Source of the DNA: Plantago elongata
Lineage: Eukaryota; Streptophyta; Magnoliopsida; Lamiales; Plantaginaceae
Assembly: GCA_036897095.1 (NCBI GenBank)
Contig: JAYMSP010001354.1
Location: 1 to 33,045, forward strand
Reading direction: 5' to 3'
Length of the DNA: 33,045 nt
Part shown: piece by piece, positions 11,838 through 23,795 of the stretch
Numbering within the stretch: position 1 is the stretch's first letter
Layout: each line of letters begins with the position of its first letter
Notes under the pieces: generated by a model
Databases searched by the model: none
Told to the model about the DNA's origin: nothing
The model's input: the letters and a program-made list of their open reading frames with translations, nothing else
Translations under genes and position numbers: made by a program

Positions 11838-11845
11838 GTATGTAT
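11783..11845. repeat. (TA)n followed by (TATG)n microsatellite
   Basis: About 20 TA units run from 11783 and pass directly into about five TATG units ending near 11845. This is a compound simple repeat, likely length-polymorphic. Confidence 0.95.
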
Positions 11846-12533
11846 CACATTAGCAAATTAGCTAGTGGTTAGCATGCCATATAGCCATTAGCTTATCGGC
11901 TACTGACTAACTTGACAACTAATTTTGTAGAGCCTATATTATCCGCTCACATTAAGCTCGTTTCAATCATTAGCATAGCATCGTGGCTTTTGTTTTCCTT
12001 TCCTTAGTTTATTTTATCTCCCAAGACACATGGATCATTTGGTATAAAGATGAAGCGAATTATTGATTGTGTCATAAAAACTCGTATGTACGCTTCCCAA
12101 TTACTTGCCTCTCAACTTTTCCGCCAGCCCTCTTGCACTCATATATCCTTCTAATATGCATATCCTTTCCATCAACACATGTCATGTAAAAATTCTTGTC
12201 TTACCGTCTTTGACAAGTGAGTTGTTAGTTACAGCTCGAAAAGGTACGACCATATCGCCTCATTTTCATGGAGAGTCATATATTGTTTGGTTGTCTTACC
12301 TGGATCTTCATGTCATTTTGCATCTAACTCAACATCTTATAACCAGAGTTCTCGGTAAGGCATAAGTTGTGTCGTCTAATTACAATTTCTATAGTTTTGT
12401 GATATATATGTGCTATATGCTTTAAATACCTTTGTTTTTCCTAATGCTTTCACTTGCAGCATGATGAAGAGTATGTAGCCGTTTACTCAAATCAATCACA
12501 TAACTTTATCAACTTTATTAAGCGTAAAAAATA

Positions 12534-12561
12534 ACACATGATCGAACGCACGATCATGTGT
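12534..12561. repeat. 11-bp perfect hairpin in intergenic DNA
   Basis: ACACATGATCG (12534-12544) and its exact reverse complement CGATCATGTGT (12551-12561) flank a 6-nt loop, AACGCA. It is not associated with any gene I can recognise. Confidence 0.85.
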
Positions 12562-13593
12562 CAGGATATACGAAAATATATTCGTAATCCTTTATGAAAT
12601 TAGTATATACCGTGTTAAACTTTTATCTACATTTATTTTAGTTGTTATTAAGTGACAACATAATGATAATACATAATTGTACTCTTAACTAAACTACAAC
12701 AATTGTTTGGTGCTTAACAAAACTATAAAATCATAAAGTACTAAGTCTAACGTCTTAAACCACAATTTAAACTATAAACAATCACATAATTCCACTGTCA
12801 AAATAATCATAAAAATGAGTATATGAACGGATATGCTTCAAATGTGCAAAAATAAACAAACCGATTTGAAAGCATTAAATGGTGTTAGTAGGAAAATACT
12901 GGCTAGCAACCGAAAAAGCAATATAGATTGGCTTGAATTACATAAAGACAAGATGCATAGCGTGTAAAAAATCACTAGGCTACAAACTGTTTGTTGCCAA
13001 TCTTCTTCATAATCCTCATCACATATTCCTCAAAGAACCCTAAAAAGAGTAAAAACACAAGTGTATATTAACCATTCTACTATTTTACATTTTCACTTTT
13101 TACTATAATTACATAACATGGTCAAAGGATATTTTATACAATTCTTATACGTAAAGCTCACAATAAATTTTATCATTCCCGTTTGCACTTACGAAACACT
13201 TCCTCAACTTGAGTAAAATTTTTACAATTAAAGATACAATTATCAATATAAATGAGTAAAAGATGGTTTATATCGACATAATAGAACCATGTTATGACAT
13301 GTAAGCGAGATGAAGTTTCTAGTGAAATGTCGTATGTAATATAAAATAGTGTCGTTGAAGTCAACTTCTCATATTTTATTTTGATATGTCTGAATTTCAA
13401 ATTCTTATATAGCCCTTATTTACTTTTTTATACTTTAATACCTGACCAAAGTTTTAAAAGTTATTTTAATTATTTAAAATATCATTCGAATCCAGATAAA
13501 GTCAATTCGGGGACGAAGGGGTTAATTGAGAAAAAGGTAAAAAGATTGGTAGAGGGAGGGTGAAATGTAACTCGACGTTTGGTTAGGGGAGCC

Positions 13594-13604
13594 CTATATA
13601 TAAG
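13594..13604 (+). promoter_or_regulatory. TATA box of the RF298-like gene
   Basis: CTATATATAAG is a near-consensus plant TATA box, preceded by GC-richer sequence. A transcription start about 30 bp downstream (near 13630) would place the following CT-rich leader in the first 5'UTR exon. Confidence 0.65.
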
Positions 13605-13629
13605 AAGCCGTGCCTGAACACAGTGTGAG

Positions 13630-15765
13630 TGGTAGTACTGTAAACACAACCTTGAAAGCGAGAAGAACAGAGAGTTGTCTGCGTGTTTTCTACCTGCTGT
13701 AAACGAACCTAAACCCTCTTCAATCAACTCCATTTCTCAGTAACCTCATCTCCCAACTCAGGTTAATTTCACTTTTTCATTCCTGATTCTCAATTTTTGC
13801 GTTTGCTCAACTAAAGCTTGCGTTATTCCGCTTTTCATTTCGATGTTCTTGTTTATTCTTACGGTTTCTTGCTTCCTTGAGCTGCCGTGAGTTTTTCTTG
13901 CTGTGATTTTGCTGGGATTTCTCTGCCGCTTCTGTTTTCGTCTTCTCCTTACTTGCTTTTATTTTTTAATTTTTTTAAAAAGAAATTCTGTTTATGCTTG
14001 TTAATCAGGGTTTGTATTCGTTTTTTTTTTGGTTCTGATTAGGTTTATTTGATGAATTAATGCAGGAAAAGTAGAAGGGGCTCTTCGATTTTTAGGGGTT
14101 TTTGGAGGTATGTTTAGTTCCATTACATTTTTGCTATTTTGTTGCGATTTTAGTACTTGTTTGGTTGTTGCTAATGGTTTTGTCATCACATTTTGTTCAT
14201 TCATCATGTGTAGATTAGTCATTGATTGTTTATTTTAGCTCATTCAATATGAGTAGGTTACAATGAATAATAACTTACTTGATTAGAACATTGTTGTTAT
14301 GTACATAGTAGGGCTGTATTTTGCTCGTTTAAGTTGTTGATCACGGGTTGTAGATGAATTAGAAGTGTCAGTTTATTGACTCTTGGAGCTCAGCAAACCC
14401 TTGGTATTATACTGTTTGATTGTTTCTAAAGTTTGGTAGTAAATATTATTGCATCCATGAGCACAATTTTTGTGCCATTATATGTACGATGAAAAAAATG
14501 AGTAGTCTGAGTTTCCTGACTCATAAATCTCCTATTTATCTGATGTAGTATGATAGACAGTGTGGAAGTTGTGCTCAAGGTAGCAGCAAAATAGTTTTCC
14601 ATTGTTGAGCTCGCCAGTGTTGTGTTTATTTGTTTTGAGCAAACCCTTTTTATGTTCATTGTTTGATAGTTTATCATGCTCGGGTAATAAGTTTAACACT
14701 GCTACAACGAGTGCAACTTCAATGCCAAAATTCATGTGGTCAGAAAAAGGGAAGTCTGTGTGTGTCACTTGACTCATATAACTCCTGTTTGTCTTTCGCA
14801 CCAGCAATTTTTTAAGCCCACCGAACCCTTGTTTCGTAGCACTCTTGTTTGTCTGCTGTATGAAGTTGTACTCATGTTAGTTGTGGAACTGCTCTTTGGT
14901 TTATTGGACACTGAACCCTAGTTACTTTGATTGGTTCGATGGTTTATCATGTAAACATTTACAGATTAAGCAGCTTTCTTCTTCTTCTATTGTTGAAATG
15001 TTTTATGCATTCACTTTCGGAAAGTTTAATCTACAGTAGCATTTAAGTATCACTTTGTAGATCATTGCCGGGGTTTTACTGATCATATGGTGATTAGTGA
15101 TTCGTCTGCTCTATTTCTTTTTATTAATCATACATAGATATGTAAAGGGCAAGTGAGACCCTTAAAACAAATAGCAGGTAGAGTGTGTAATATCGTTTTA
15201 TTATTGATAATTTTGTTCTGTTTTATTGTTAAGTTGTTCATAGCGGAGGGGAGTCGGTTTCTCGCGATACTTTATATAAAAAACCTCAGCAGAAAAAAAA
15301 AATTAGTGTTTTTTAAATTATCATTTAAATATACATTTTCCTTTTTACTGGTTTTGACTGAAATCTTTATGTACTAAATCTGGAGTTGTCAGTATCAATG
15401 TTTATTGTTATTGGGTTTTGTGAAGGATATGGAAATTCTTCCTTTGCCATTCTTTCACAATTCATAATCAGATGAAGTAACTGATAGTTATTGTACTCTT
15501 TAGGAAGAATCATTACCTGTACAGGTCTTCACGAAATGCATAAACCTTTTGGATCAGATAAAATGCAGATATTTTTTGTTAAGCGCAAGGTCTGTGCAAT
15601 TGTTGCACACCGGCTCTAGGAAAACCTTTTCCACTTTCTCGTGCTGGCAGAAGTCAGATGTATCTGCTGTAACAATTAGTTCATTATATTTTGTTAATAT
15701 ATATATTTAAGAACTATCGTTTCAAAGTTACCACTTACATTGTTTGTGTTGTGCCATGACAGGAA
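13630..15765 (+). other. 5'UTR exons and introns of the RF298-like gene (inferred)
   Basis: No coding start fits between the TATA box and the ATG at 15766. A likely first leader exon ends at 13761 before GTTAATTT. A possible small second leader exon is 14066-14107, between TGCAG and GTATGT. The coding exon begins after the AG at 15761-15762, three bases before the ATG. This implies 5'UTR introns of about 0.3 and 1.65 kb. The intervening DNA is T-rich, as expected of plant introns. The leader exons are inferred from splice signals only. Confidence 0.5.
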
Positions 15766-18612
15766 ATGGGTGACAGTTGCGAAGGGAATGATAGTGCCAA
15801 GGGAAGTGGGAATAAGCGGAAATTCGTAACTGAAGCATCACAGGACATTCGGGGTGCTTTATCCATGGAGGCTTTGTTTGCGGATCTCCCTGACTATGAC
15901 AACCTAGATGGACTAGAAGGTGCATTAAATGAGTCAGGGTCTTTGAGGGAGAGCTCTGACACTATCGAGGAACAAGACGAGGAAGAATTGCTAAAGGCTG
16001 ACTGGGATGATCCTGCCGTATGCCAGTTTCAAGAATTGTTAATCAACAATCTTCTTACAGTTTACAGTGATGCGATAAAGAGGATTGTTGAGAGTGGCTA
16101 CTCTGCAGAAGTTGCGGAGTGGGCGATATTAAATAACAGCCCCTTCCATGGCAGCAAAGATGCAGTTTCTAATGTGGTAGATAGTGCATTGACTCTACTC
16201 AAGGGGGAAAAGGAGATCAACCCGTCTACAGAAAATACCGTGTTCAAGGAATTGCGTTTTCTGGCAGCTTATACAATGCTCGAGATGATACATGTGCTTC
16301 AAGAGATTAGGCCAACGTTCACTCTTGCAGAAGTAATGTTCAGTTTGCTGGTTAGTGATCTGAACCTCTTGAATGCATGCGTGGTTGATGAACCAGACCC
16401 TACCGAAGACAGTTCGAAGCCTTCTACACCCAACACTGAAACTCCCGGAATCATTCAATCAGAATCTAAAAAGGATAAAAGATCCCAGCTCGAAAGCTCT
16501 GATTGCGGAACAACTAGTCAACAGGCAAATTCCAAAGCCCGGCCCGAAAAAATGACTGGTACTGTGAAAGAAAGTTGTGTTTCTTTTCAACATGGAAAAG
16601 GAAAGTTCTCTGGGCATGTACAGATATCTTCCCAGACAACTGTTGTGGATGAGAGATTCGTAGGTTTTAGAAAGGGTTCATCTTCTAGTTCTAAGAGAGA
16701 TATGCTTCGGCAGAAGGCTTTCCAGATGGAGAAGAACTGCAAAGGACGTCTATCCAAATCGTCTTTTAAAGCTAAAGTCGCTGCTTGGGGAAGTATGGTG
16801 ATGGACAAATCACAAAAGACAGTTTCGGTTTCTTCTAACGTGGTAATGAAGGGCAGTGGCCCTGTGGCAGAATCATCGAGCGAGCCAAAGTCTGGTGTGC
16901 CTGCACCAGTGTCTCATGATAAAGACCCTGCCTCCGCACCGACTTCACACTGTCCTGCATCATCGGCTCAAGAGCAGAATCCTAGCCTGAAGGAGGAGAA
17001 TACTGCTTCTAACCCTCCCAATGTTATTGATTACTCCTTGACTGTCCCTCAAGATGAGACAGATGAAACAATTTTACAACTAGTTTCTCACAAGAAAGCG
17101 TTAGATGAAGAGATCAAGGGATGGAATGGATGGGCGATGGAAAAGGTCAAGCAGGCTACAAAAAGGCTTGTCAAGGATAAGGCAGAGCTGAGAATGTTGA
17201 AGCAAGAGAAAGAAGAGGCAGAAAAAATGGAGAAGGAGCAGCAGACCTTGGAGGAGACCACCATGAAGCGGCTAGCAGAAATGGAGTTTGCATTATCTAA
17301 TGCTACTGGTCAAATTGAGGTAGCTAGCTCCTCTCATAACCGGCTTGAAGAGGAGAATATGTTGCTGAAGGTGCAGACAAAAGAGATTGAGTTGGAGGCA
17401 TTGAGGTCTCAACGGAAGTATGAGGAAGCTTATAGGAGAGGGCAGGAAACTGAGAAGAAGGCGCTAGGAGTGGACAAGGAGAAAAGTTCATTCATGGAGA
17501 AAATCAAGAGTTACAAGCAACAGATGGACAAGTTGCATAAACAAGTGGAGAAGGCAAAAGAACGGCTGGATCAGATCATGGTACGCTATCTCTAAACTAT
17601 AGCGAATGAATAACTCTATATTAGGTTAAGATTTATCATACTTATAAGTTTGATCTGTGTATACACTATATATATCTTGATTAGTTATCCATAAGTTAAA
17701 TGAGCTATCCCCATAAACATATCTTCGAGATCAGATGCATCTTATATTAGATATTTGAAGTGTCATGGCCTTTCAGCCCGAGTATTAATTTTGTCCCCTC
17801 AAGAATAATCTGTAGAAATTGATTTTGAGAATCTGGTTTGAGCTGTTTATGAGTTGATTGTCATGGAAGATGATTATTTAAATGTGCAATTTGCGTGTAA
17901 TTCTGAGCTTTTTCTATTTTTTCTCATGCTTGAAACACCCCCTGTAGATGGCTTTTGAGTTCTGAATACCTGTTATAACCTCAGTCAGGAGATTATAGAC
18001 CCTCATATTGCCAGATGAAAACTGAAGTGCAGCTTTCTTAAGCAGCCCTTTAATCCAGCGTTCAGTTGGATATATATTGAAATTGTCTGTTACATATTCC
18101 AGATTTTGTTTAAGCACGAAGAGAAAGAGAAGGGGAAATTTGTGGCACAATTGGATGCTTTAGTGGCAAAAAGAGAAGAAGGAAAAGAGCTGCACGAAGA
18201 GGAAGCCGAAAACATCCGACAGGCTGCAGAAGTGGAGTTGCAGAAGTGCAAGAAAAACATTGAAGACTGGGAGAGGCTCATCGCAGAGCATAGACTGGAG
18301 GCTAACAGAAAGCAAATAGCTGCTCTGAACGTTGGATATGCTGGTAGCTCCCTGACAGGCAGCGGGACCTCACTTCCCAAACTTACAAAGAGGTTAGCCG
18401 TGTTCCAGGACAACTTTAGGGAAGGAAGTCTTAGTCCAGAGAGGGAATGTGTCATGTGCCTGACAGAGGAGATAACCATGCTTTTTCTCCCGTGTGCACA
18501 CATGGTTCTCTGTGAGGAATGCAGCGCCCTACATGAGAATCGAGGGATGAATGACTGTCCGTCGTGCAGGACAACAATCCAGAGGCGGATCCGGGTACAT
18601 TACAAGGATTAA
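15766..18612 (+). CDS. Putative E3 ubiquitin-protein ligase, RF298/RF4-like (RING-HC)
   Basis: A plant RING-type E3 ubiquitin ligase candidate of the RF298/RF4/MIP1 group. Two coding exons, 15766-17580 and 18103-18612, joined in phase 0 across a 522-bp GT-AG intron, encode 774 aa; the Arabidopsis relatives are about 800 aa. An N-terminal GNKRKF motif is followed by the family's conserved helical region at about 85-150 (DWDDPAVCQFQELLINNLL, then GYSAEVAEWAILNNSPFHG and DAVSNVVDSALTLL). The middle (about 210-420) is low-complexity and Ser-rich. From about 430 to 690 there is a long charged coiled coil interrupted by the intron. The C-terminal RING, C3HC4, uses Cys721, Cys724, Cys736, His738, Cys742, Cys745, Cys757 and Cys760; all eight zinc ligands are present. 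The protein ends RRIRVHYKD. The substrate is unknown. Without splicing, the first exon's frame would end a few codons into the intron. Confidence 0.92.
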
Positions 18613-19202
18613 CTGCTGCTGGCACCCAATGTTGTAAAATGATGGAACAGTTGACAGCTTACAATCTCTGAACAACATTCTTTTGTCTTTTGATGGGCTT
18701 CATTTTGCCCTTGGCTTGATAAACTACAGTTAGTGAGGCATGGTTTATTGCCTGATAGGGCTATAAAACTACATTGAAATAGGTTCTTGGTCGGTTCGTC
18801 ATGTTCCGACTTCTGGTTAAGTTGGTTTTACAGGTCAACTCATGGAGATGTACATTTTGTGACAGGATTTCTGTCTGAACAGTTTCTCCTTGCCAAAATG
18901 GAGCCTCAGTTGTAGTATTCAACTAATGCGTTTAACTTCCAAACAAGTTTCAGTTTACTGTATATTTTCTTGACATGGGCTGTGAATAATTTCCATGCTT
19001 GCACAAAAGGCCCACTGTTAAGCCCAAAAGACTTTCTTTCTCAAATGGTTTGTTCCATAGCCCAGCCCAATCAAATGTACTATTTAGCTTCTTCGAGTAC
19101 ATTCTAGTGTTTCAGTAGGGTGACAATGACTTTTTTTATTTGGGGGAAATTGGGTACAGGACTTACGTGAGCATAAAATTGGGGATAGCCTCTAGCGTGT
19201 TT
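18613..19202. other. 3' flank of the RF298-like gene
   Basis: Probable 3'UTR followed by non-coding DNA. No other gene was recognised. Confidence 0.5.
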
Positions 19203-19760
19203 TTCATTATTGCGTAGAGCACCCAATTTTATCTTTAGTGTGCAAAACTTTCAAAGTTATCCTTCTATTTACTGCCCAACAAATTACCTAAAATTGTGGA
19301 AAGTTGCTTTATTCTTTCTCTTGTAACCATTTCCTCCTTTCTTTATTTGTATTCCATCTATTGTGTTATATATATTATTTATTTTATTCTCATTTTTCAA
19401 TCAATAATATATAATAAATATAAATTATAAAAATGTGGTGCGCTGGTGGCCGGTGGGTGGTGGCAGTGTGAAGGTGAAATAGAGATTTGAGAGAGATACA
19501 ATTATATGAATTATGAATGAATGGTAGTGAGTTTTTGAGATATGAGAAATGGTGTTGATGGGTGAGTACAATTATATGAATTATGAGAGAATGGTAGTGA
19601 GTTTTTGAGATATGAAAAATGATATTGATAGGTGAGAGAATTGACTTGTACTTGTTGTCTGGAGAATTGACATTTGACAAAATCGAAATGGGGTATTATT
19701 GTCATAACACGCACATTTTGTGAGGATCAAAGTAAAGTGGGTGCTCAACGCAATATTGAA
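19203..19760. mobile_element. TIR element (MITE, family not assigned)
   Basis: The left end TTCATTATTGCGTAGAGCAC continues CCAATTTTAT. The right end reverse-complements to TTCAATATTGCGTTGAGCAC continuing CCACTTTACT. Twenty or more terminal bases thus form an inverted repeat with few mismatches. The element is about 558 bp, with no recognisable coding sequence. I could not find a convincing target-site duplication, so the superfamily is open and the exact ends may shift by a few bases. Confidence 0.65.
19497..19640. repeat. 70-bp tandem repeat, two copies, inside the TIR element
   Basis: Units starting TACAATTATATGAATTATGA at 19497 and 19567 repeat with a 70-bp period and few substitutions. 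The minus-strand open frames here only reflect the repeat and are not genes. Confidence 0.9.
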
Positions 19761-20543
19761 TCATAGCAACTACATGCCCCCACTCTCCCTTTTTATTTGT
19801 GGATTCAGATTTCAAACTTGAATGATTCGTGTAAAGATATATATGATATTCATGCTGAAAGGCGCATTGTACAGTAAAAGCCTCTTCTTAGTAGTCCTCA
19901 CAAAGAGAGAGGGTCTTTTATATATATTATATTATCGTAAAATATATTAACGTGTACTTAGCTTGTTAGGTTACAAATTAACTTGATGTTAGTTTTCTCA
20001 ACTATGGTTGTTTTTTATACTTCGTAAAAGAAAATAAATAAATGTAGTTTAATAGATAAATAACTTTATATTTAGTTATGTATATATTTTGTTGATTGTA
20101 CACCAGTGTTTAATATATCATTATTTTAAATTATGATTTGCTTTGAAAGTATTATTATTTGTAACATTTTAAACTTGCATTTTAAATATAAAAAGTCACT
20201 CATATAAAAATATTATATTAATAATAAATTATGTGTTTAGAAGGAAACTTCACTAGGAGATCATTCATCAACTTAATTATCAAGACAGTCAATAATTATG
20301 CCCAATGAACGAACAAAAATATTTGAAAATCGCATAATAAACATTCCGTAGTTAAAATTCAGGTGAGGCACGACCCGAATATGTAGTATTTGTTGGCAAA
20401 TGAGTTATTATGGTGATTTATAGCTGACACAAAACGACTAATAGTTGACAAGCCACCATATTCAGCAATCAGATTTATCCTACAATAAGTTCAACTTATG
20501 TGATAACGATGAGATTAGTAGAAGGTAGAACAAAGGAACATCA
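19761..20543. other. AT-rich intergenic DNA
   Basis: No gene, RNA or clear repeat boundary was recognised between the TIR element and the tRNA gene. Confidence 0.5.
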
Positions 20544-20625
20544 GTCAATATGTCCGAGTGGTTAAGGAGACAGACTTGAAATCTGTTGGGCTTCGCCCGC
20601 GCAGGTTCGAACCCTGCTGTTGACG
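20544..20625 (+). tRNA. tRNA-Ser (anticodon UGA)
   Basis: An 82-nt class II tRNA without an intron. The 7-bp acceptor stem pairs GTCAATA with TGTTGAC, including one G-U pair, and G20625 is the discriminator. The D-arm region TGTCCGAGTGGTTAAGG holds the A box. The anticodon stem ACAGA/TCTGT encloses the loop CTTGAAA with TGA at 20577-20579. The extended variable arm typical of serine tRNAs (GGGCTTCGCCC) and the T arm with B box GGTTCGAACCC follow. All stems pair well, so the gene is probably functional; it reads UCA codons and, by wobble, perhaps others. Confidence 0.97.
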
Positions 20626-20630
20626 ATCAC

Positions 20631-20637
20631 TTTTTTT
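20631..20637 (+). terminator. RNA polymerase III terminator of tRNA-Ser
   Basis: Seven T residues start 6 nt after the tRNA 3' end, the usual Pol III termination signal. Confidence 0.85.
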
Positions 20638-21799
20638 ATCTACGGATATTGAGATGGAAATGGTCTTTAGATAAAATTATCCATGTTTTTCCTGACAATA
20701 TATGTCAATTTTTAAATAGTTTTATCTACAAACAGTCTCAGAAAACGTACTCTTTAATCTTACATTAATAAACACCAAACAATTTTTTTTCCGATTCTGA
20801 TAAGTAGAACACCAAACTTGAGGAACTCATAATTTCGAGCAACAAATATCCATTTCTGGCTGTGGTCCTATCTATCTAATCTACCTATCTTTGCTTGTGG
20901 CAGGTTGATGTATTAATTTGTCCGGAATTATTTCACTGAACTGGTTGATTTATGGCCTCTCATAACGTTATCACTACATTATAGCATGGGTAATGGTATT
21001 TAATTAGTCCCATCCTCCCTTATTTAATATTTGCCCCAAAACTCAATTCCCTCCATTATCTAAGACTATCACAATATACCATCTGATATAAATTCATTTC
21101 ATATAAAAAATCGAATTCGTATAGAAATGTAAAATTTCACGTACAAACACAATTTGTTTCACTACAAACAAGACATAATCATGAGAATTTGATCATTCAA
21201 AAGAGATTATTATCCTGAAATCAAACCCAGAGTGCATGAATAGAATAGAACTTAGATAATGACAAGAAGAGCCACCCTGTAGTGCTCCTTCCGTCCACCT
21301 AAAAACAAACATTATCATTAAATTAATTAAATATGGAGCTGGCAATTGGCAAATGATAATCAGTACTGTACTAATTAATTAATTAATATTTTCATCAGTA
21401 CTATACTAATCAATATCCTTCTGAAATCTGAATTAATGAAGACTTAACTAGACCCTTGTTGGTCCTTGTTATGAAAAAATAAAATAAAAATGTAATAGTT
21501 AGTATGAATATATGCATGCACTCTATTATGATATGAGGTCAATCATATGGTTGAAGAGTTGGTATAATCTTTATTGGCTTTTAGGGGTTTATTTTTGGGA
21601 CAGAGAATCTGAGTAATAATAGTTGTACAATGTGACAGACAGTGAGATAGATACATATAATTAGAGCAAGGAATCCTCAAACATCACAACCATACAAAAT
21701 GAGGAAGCTCAAAATGTGCTATATTGCTGGCCTAGCTACTTTTCCTCTCTCATTTATTCAACGTCTTAAAATGTTCAGGGGGATTGTCATAACATTTAA

Positions 21800-21905
21800 A
21801 TCACTCCATTTGACTCGATAAACAATGATTTGATCTAAAATACACTTCAAATATCACTCCATTTGATTCGATAAACAATGATTTGGTCTAAAATACACTT
21901 CAAAT
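21800..21905. repeat. 53-bp tandem duplication
   Basis: Two adjacent 53-bp copies (21800-21852 and 21853-21905) starting ATCACTCCATTTGA differ at only two positions. This looks like a recent duplication. Confidence 0.9.
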
Positions 21906-22696
21906 ACTTTATTTTAATTTCATTTTAAATATAATTTTACTAAAATTATATTCAAATAATCATTTGAGTGCCATGCCAATTAACCCCTCCGACATAGAAA
22001 AACATATTCAATTGTGATTGTCAAACTTTTCTTGGGCATAATTTTAACCCCATGCATTTGGCATTTTTCTAGGATTCATAATATCTAGTAGCCTCATGAT
22101 CAGTGTAATGCATGGTGGACATAAAAAAGTCGTCTTCTATAAAGTGTTTTCAAATAAATTTGTTTGAAGTTACAATACTCTGTCGGTTATATGTAGAGAA
22201 TTTCATTGGCATACAATTCTAGATGAAAACTTTTACAAAATGTAAAAGAGTTTTACTTTTATATACATATGCACGGGGATAACTTTTAATTTTAATAACT
22301 TATATATTCTTTAGAGCGGAAGAATATATTTAAACTACGGATGTCATTTCGAACGATTGATCAGATGCAACTTCTAAATAATTATTGATTCGATAATCTA
22401 TGTATATGATAAAAGTAATGGTTTAACATGAGGAAGTGATATGCCACATATGGAGAAAATGTATTGGCCAATTTTCTTAAAAATAAATAATTTTTAATTC
22501 ATTAATATTTGAATGTTTGGTGATTGAATCTGCATCATTCACATAAATTTAAATTTTGGATGGACTCATAAATATAAACTAACGCATTTAGCCTATCCCT
22601 TATCGTACACATCCTATTCTTACCCACCTTCTATTCCTAACGCATGAATACTTATATAAAATGATATATAGATAGTCTAACTTCATATTCTCTTCA

Positions 22697-22836
22697 ACTT
22701 AAATTCGGTTCAATTTCATTCACTTCAGTTCAGTTCAGTTAAATTCGGTTTAGTTCAGTTCAGTTAAATTCGGTTCAGTTCAGTTCGGTTTAATTAAATT
22801 TATTTAAATTCGGTTCAGTTCAGTAAATTTCAGTTG
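22697..22836. repeat. Minisatellite of TTCAGTTCAGTT / AAATTCGGTT units
   Basis: Irregular tandem array built from the 5-bp motif CAGTT (variant CGGTT) grouped into units of about 20 to 35 bp such as AAATTCGGTTCAGTTCAGTT. The motif is on the plus strand throughout, with decayed copies at both ends. Confidence 0.85.
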
Positions 22837-23795
22837 AAAATAACATAACCTAATATTTTAAATTTTAAAAATTTCATTTGCTGTGTTACTATTTACTAAA
22901 GAAAGACAAATTTGATCTATATACCAATCTGACCTCAAAATGTTCTTGAATTCATATATTGTAATGTGAGTTGCTAATTTAAAATTTCGAAGTGCGGTAC
23001 AATATTAGATAATGTGTACAGAGACTCCAACATAAAGTTGTTAAAATCATGAATATTATTCATAAAAAAACATCTATATTGTTCATATTGTTGGATTTAC
23101 ATGCAAGCGGTATACATATTTCCTTTTCTATGGACACTTTGCATTGATTGAATTAATCATTGTCTAAAGGAAAGGGGATTAAGGAGTAACAATATGTAGA
23201 AAATATATATTCACAACTATACCTTTCCCATTTAATTATTTACTATTCATTCACCATCAAGTAGAATTTATTTCACAAAATGATGAATGGAGATAATTAT
23301 AATTTATGTTGGTAAGAATGATTTTTATTTTTTTTTAGTAGAAATCATTGAAATTTTATATCATACTCTACTATTTAGCAATAATTTTTATTGGATACAT
23401 TTAGGCCTTATTCAATTTAAGAGAAAAATAGAAAGCGGCGAAAGGGTTTTGTCTATAGTAAAACTCAAAATATTTAAATTTAAACAAAATAAATAAACCT
23501 TTAAAATTTAAATATTTTAAAGGAAAATTAAATTCTAAACACATTAAATAACTAGAATTATAACAAGTCGCAATATATACACGTATTACTGTATGTGATA
23601 TTTAGTCATTTGAAATAACTAAACATTAAAGTAATATGTAATATAAATATAATTATATAAATGATGATATAAATGAAAGAAGAGATGTGATACATATCCC
23701 AAAAAGTGAAACGAAGCAAAGAAAGAATGAATTTTAATTCTCATGAAATTGTTACTACCTTCGTCCATTTACAAGGTTTACATTTATGTGAATTT

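Larger units (their letters stand above)
11350..13593. other. Intergenic region between divergent MBD and RF298-like genes
   Basis: The left end is the MBD leader and promoter, with a 5-codon upstream ORF in the leader and AAATAAATAC on the minus strand near 11424-11433 as a weak TATA candidate. The rest is AT-rich with a TA microsatellite (11783-11845) and an 11-bp hairpin (12534-12561). An open stretch at 12105-12365 (+) shows no recognisable family. Confidence 0.5.
20638..23795. other. Long AT-rich intergenic region
   Basis: About 3.2 kb without a recognisable gene. It contains the 53-bp tandem duplication (21800-21905) and the CAGTT/CGGTT minisatellite (22697-22836). Near 23757 a CTACCTTCGTCCATTTACA sequence resembles a Stowaway-type terminus, but I found no matching partner. 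Open frames here are short and AT-driven. Confidence 0.5.

Noticed and set aside
12105..12365. 86-aa open frame on the plus strand in the MBD/RF298-like intergenic region
   Set aside because: No recognisable family, no convincing promoter or splice context; its composition looks like chance.
12988..13053. Minus-strand stretch reading GFFEEYVMRIMKKIGNKQFVA then a stop, preceded by an AG, like a last exon
   Set aside because: Only about 22 codons, no recognisable upstream exon on the same strand, and no family I can name. Could be a gene relic but not supportable.
18090..18503. 137-aa minus-strand open frame
   Set aside because: Antisense shadow of the RING-encoding exon; Ser-rich composition mirrors the coiled-coil codons of the true strand.
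19390..19714. Minus-strand open frames with a repeated SYLKNSLPF motif
   Set aside because: The protein repeat is only the translation of the 70-bp DNA tandem repeat inside the TIR element.
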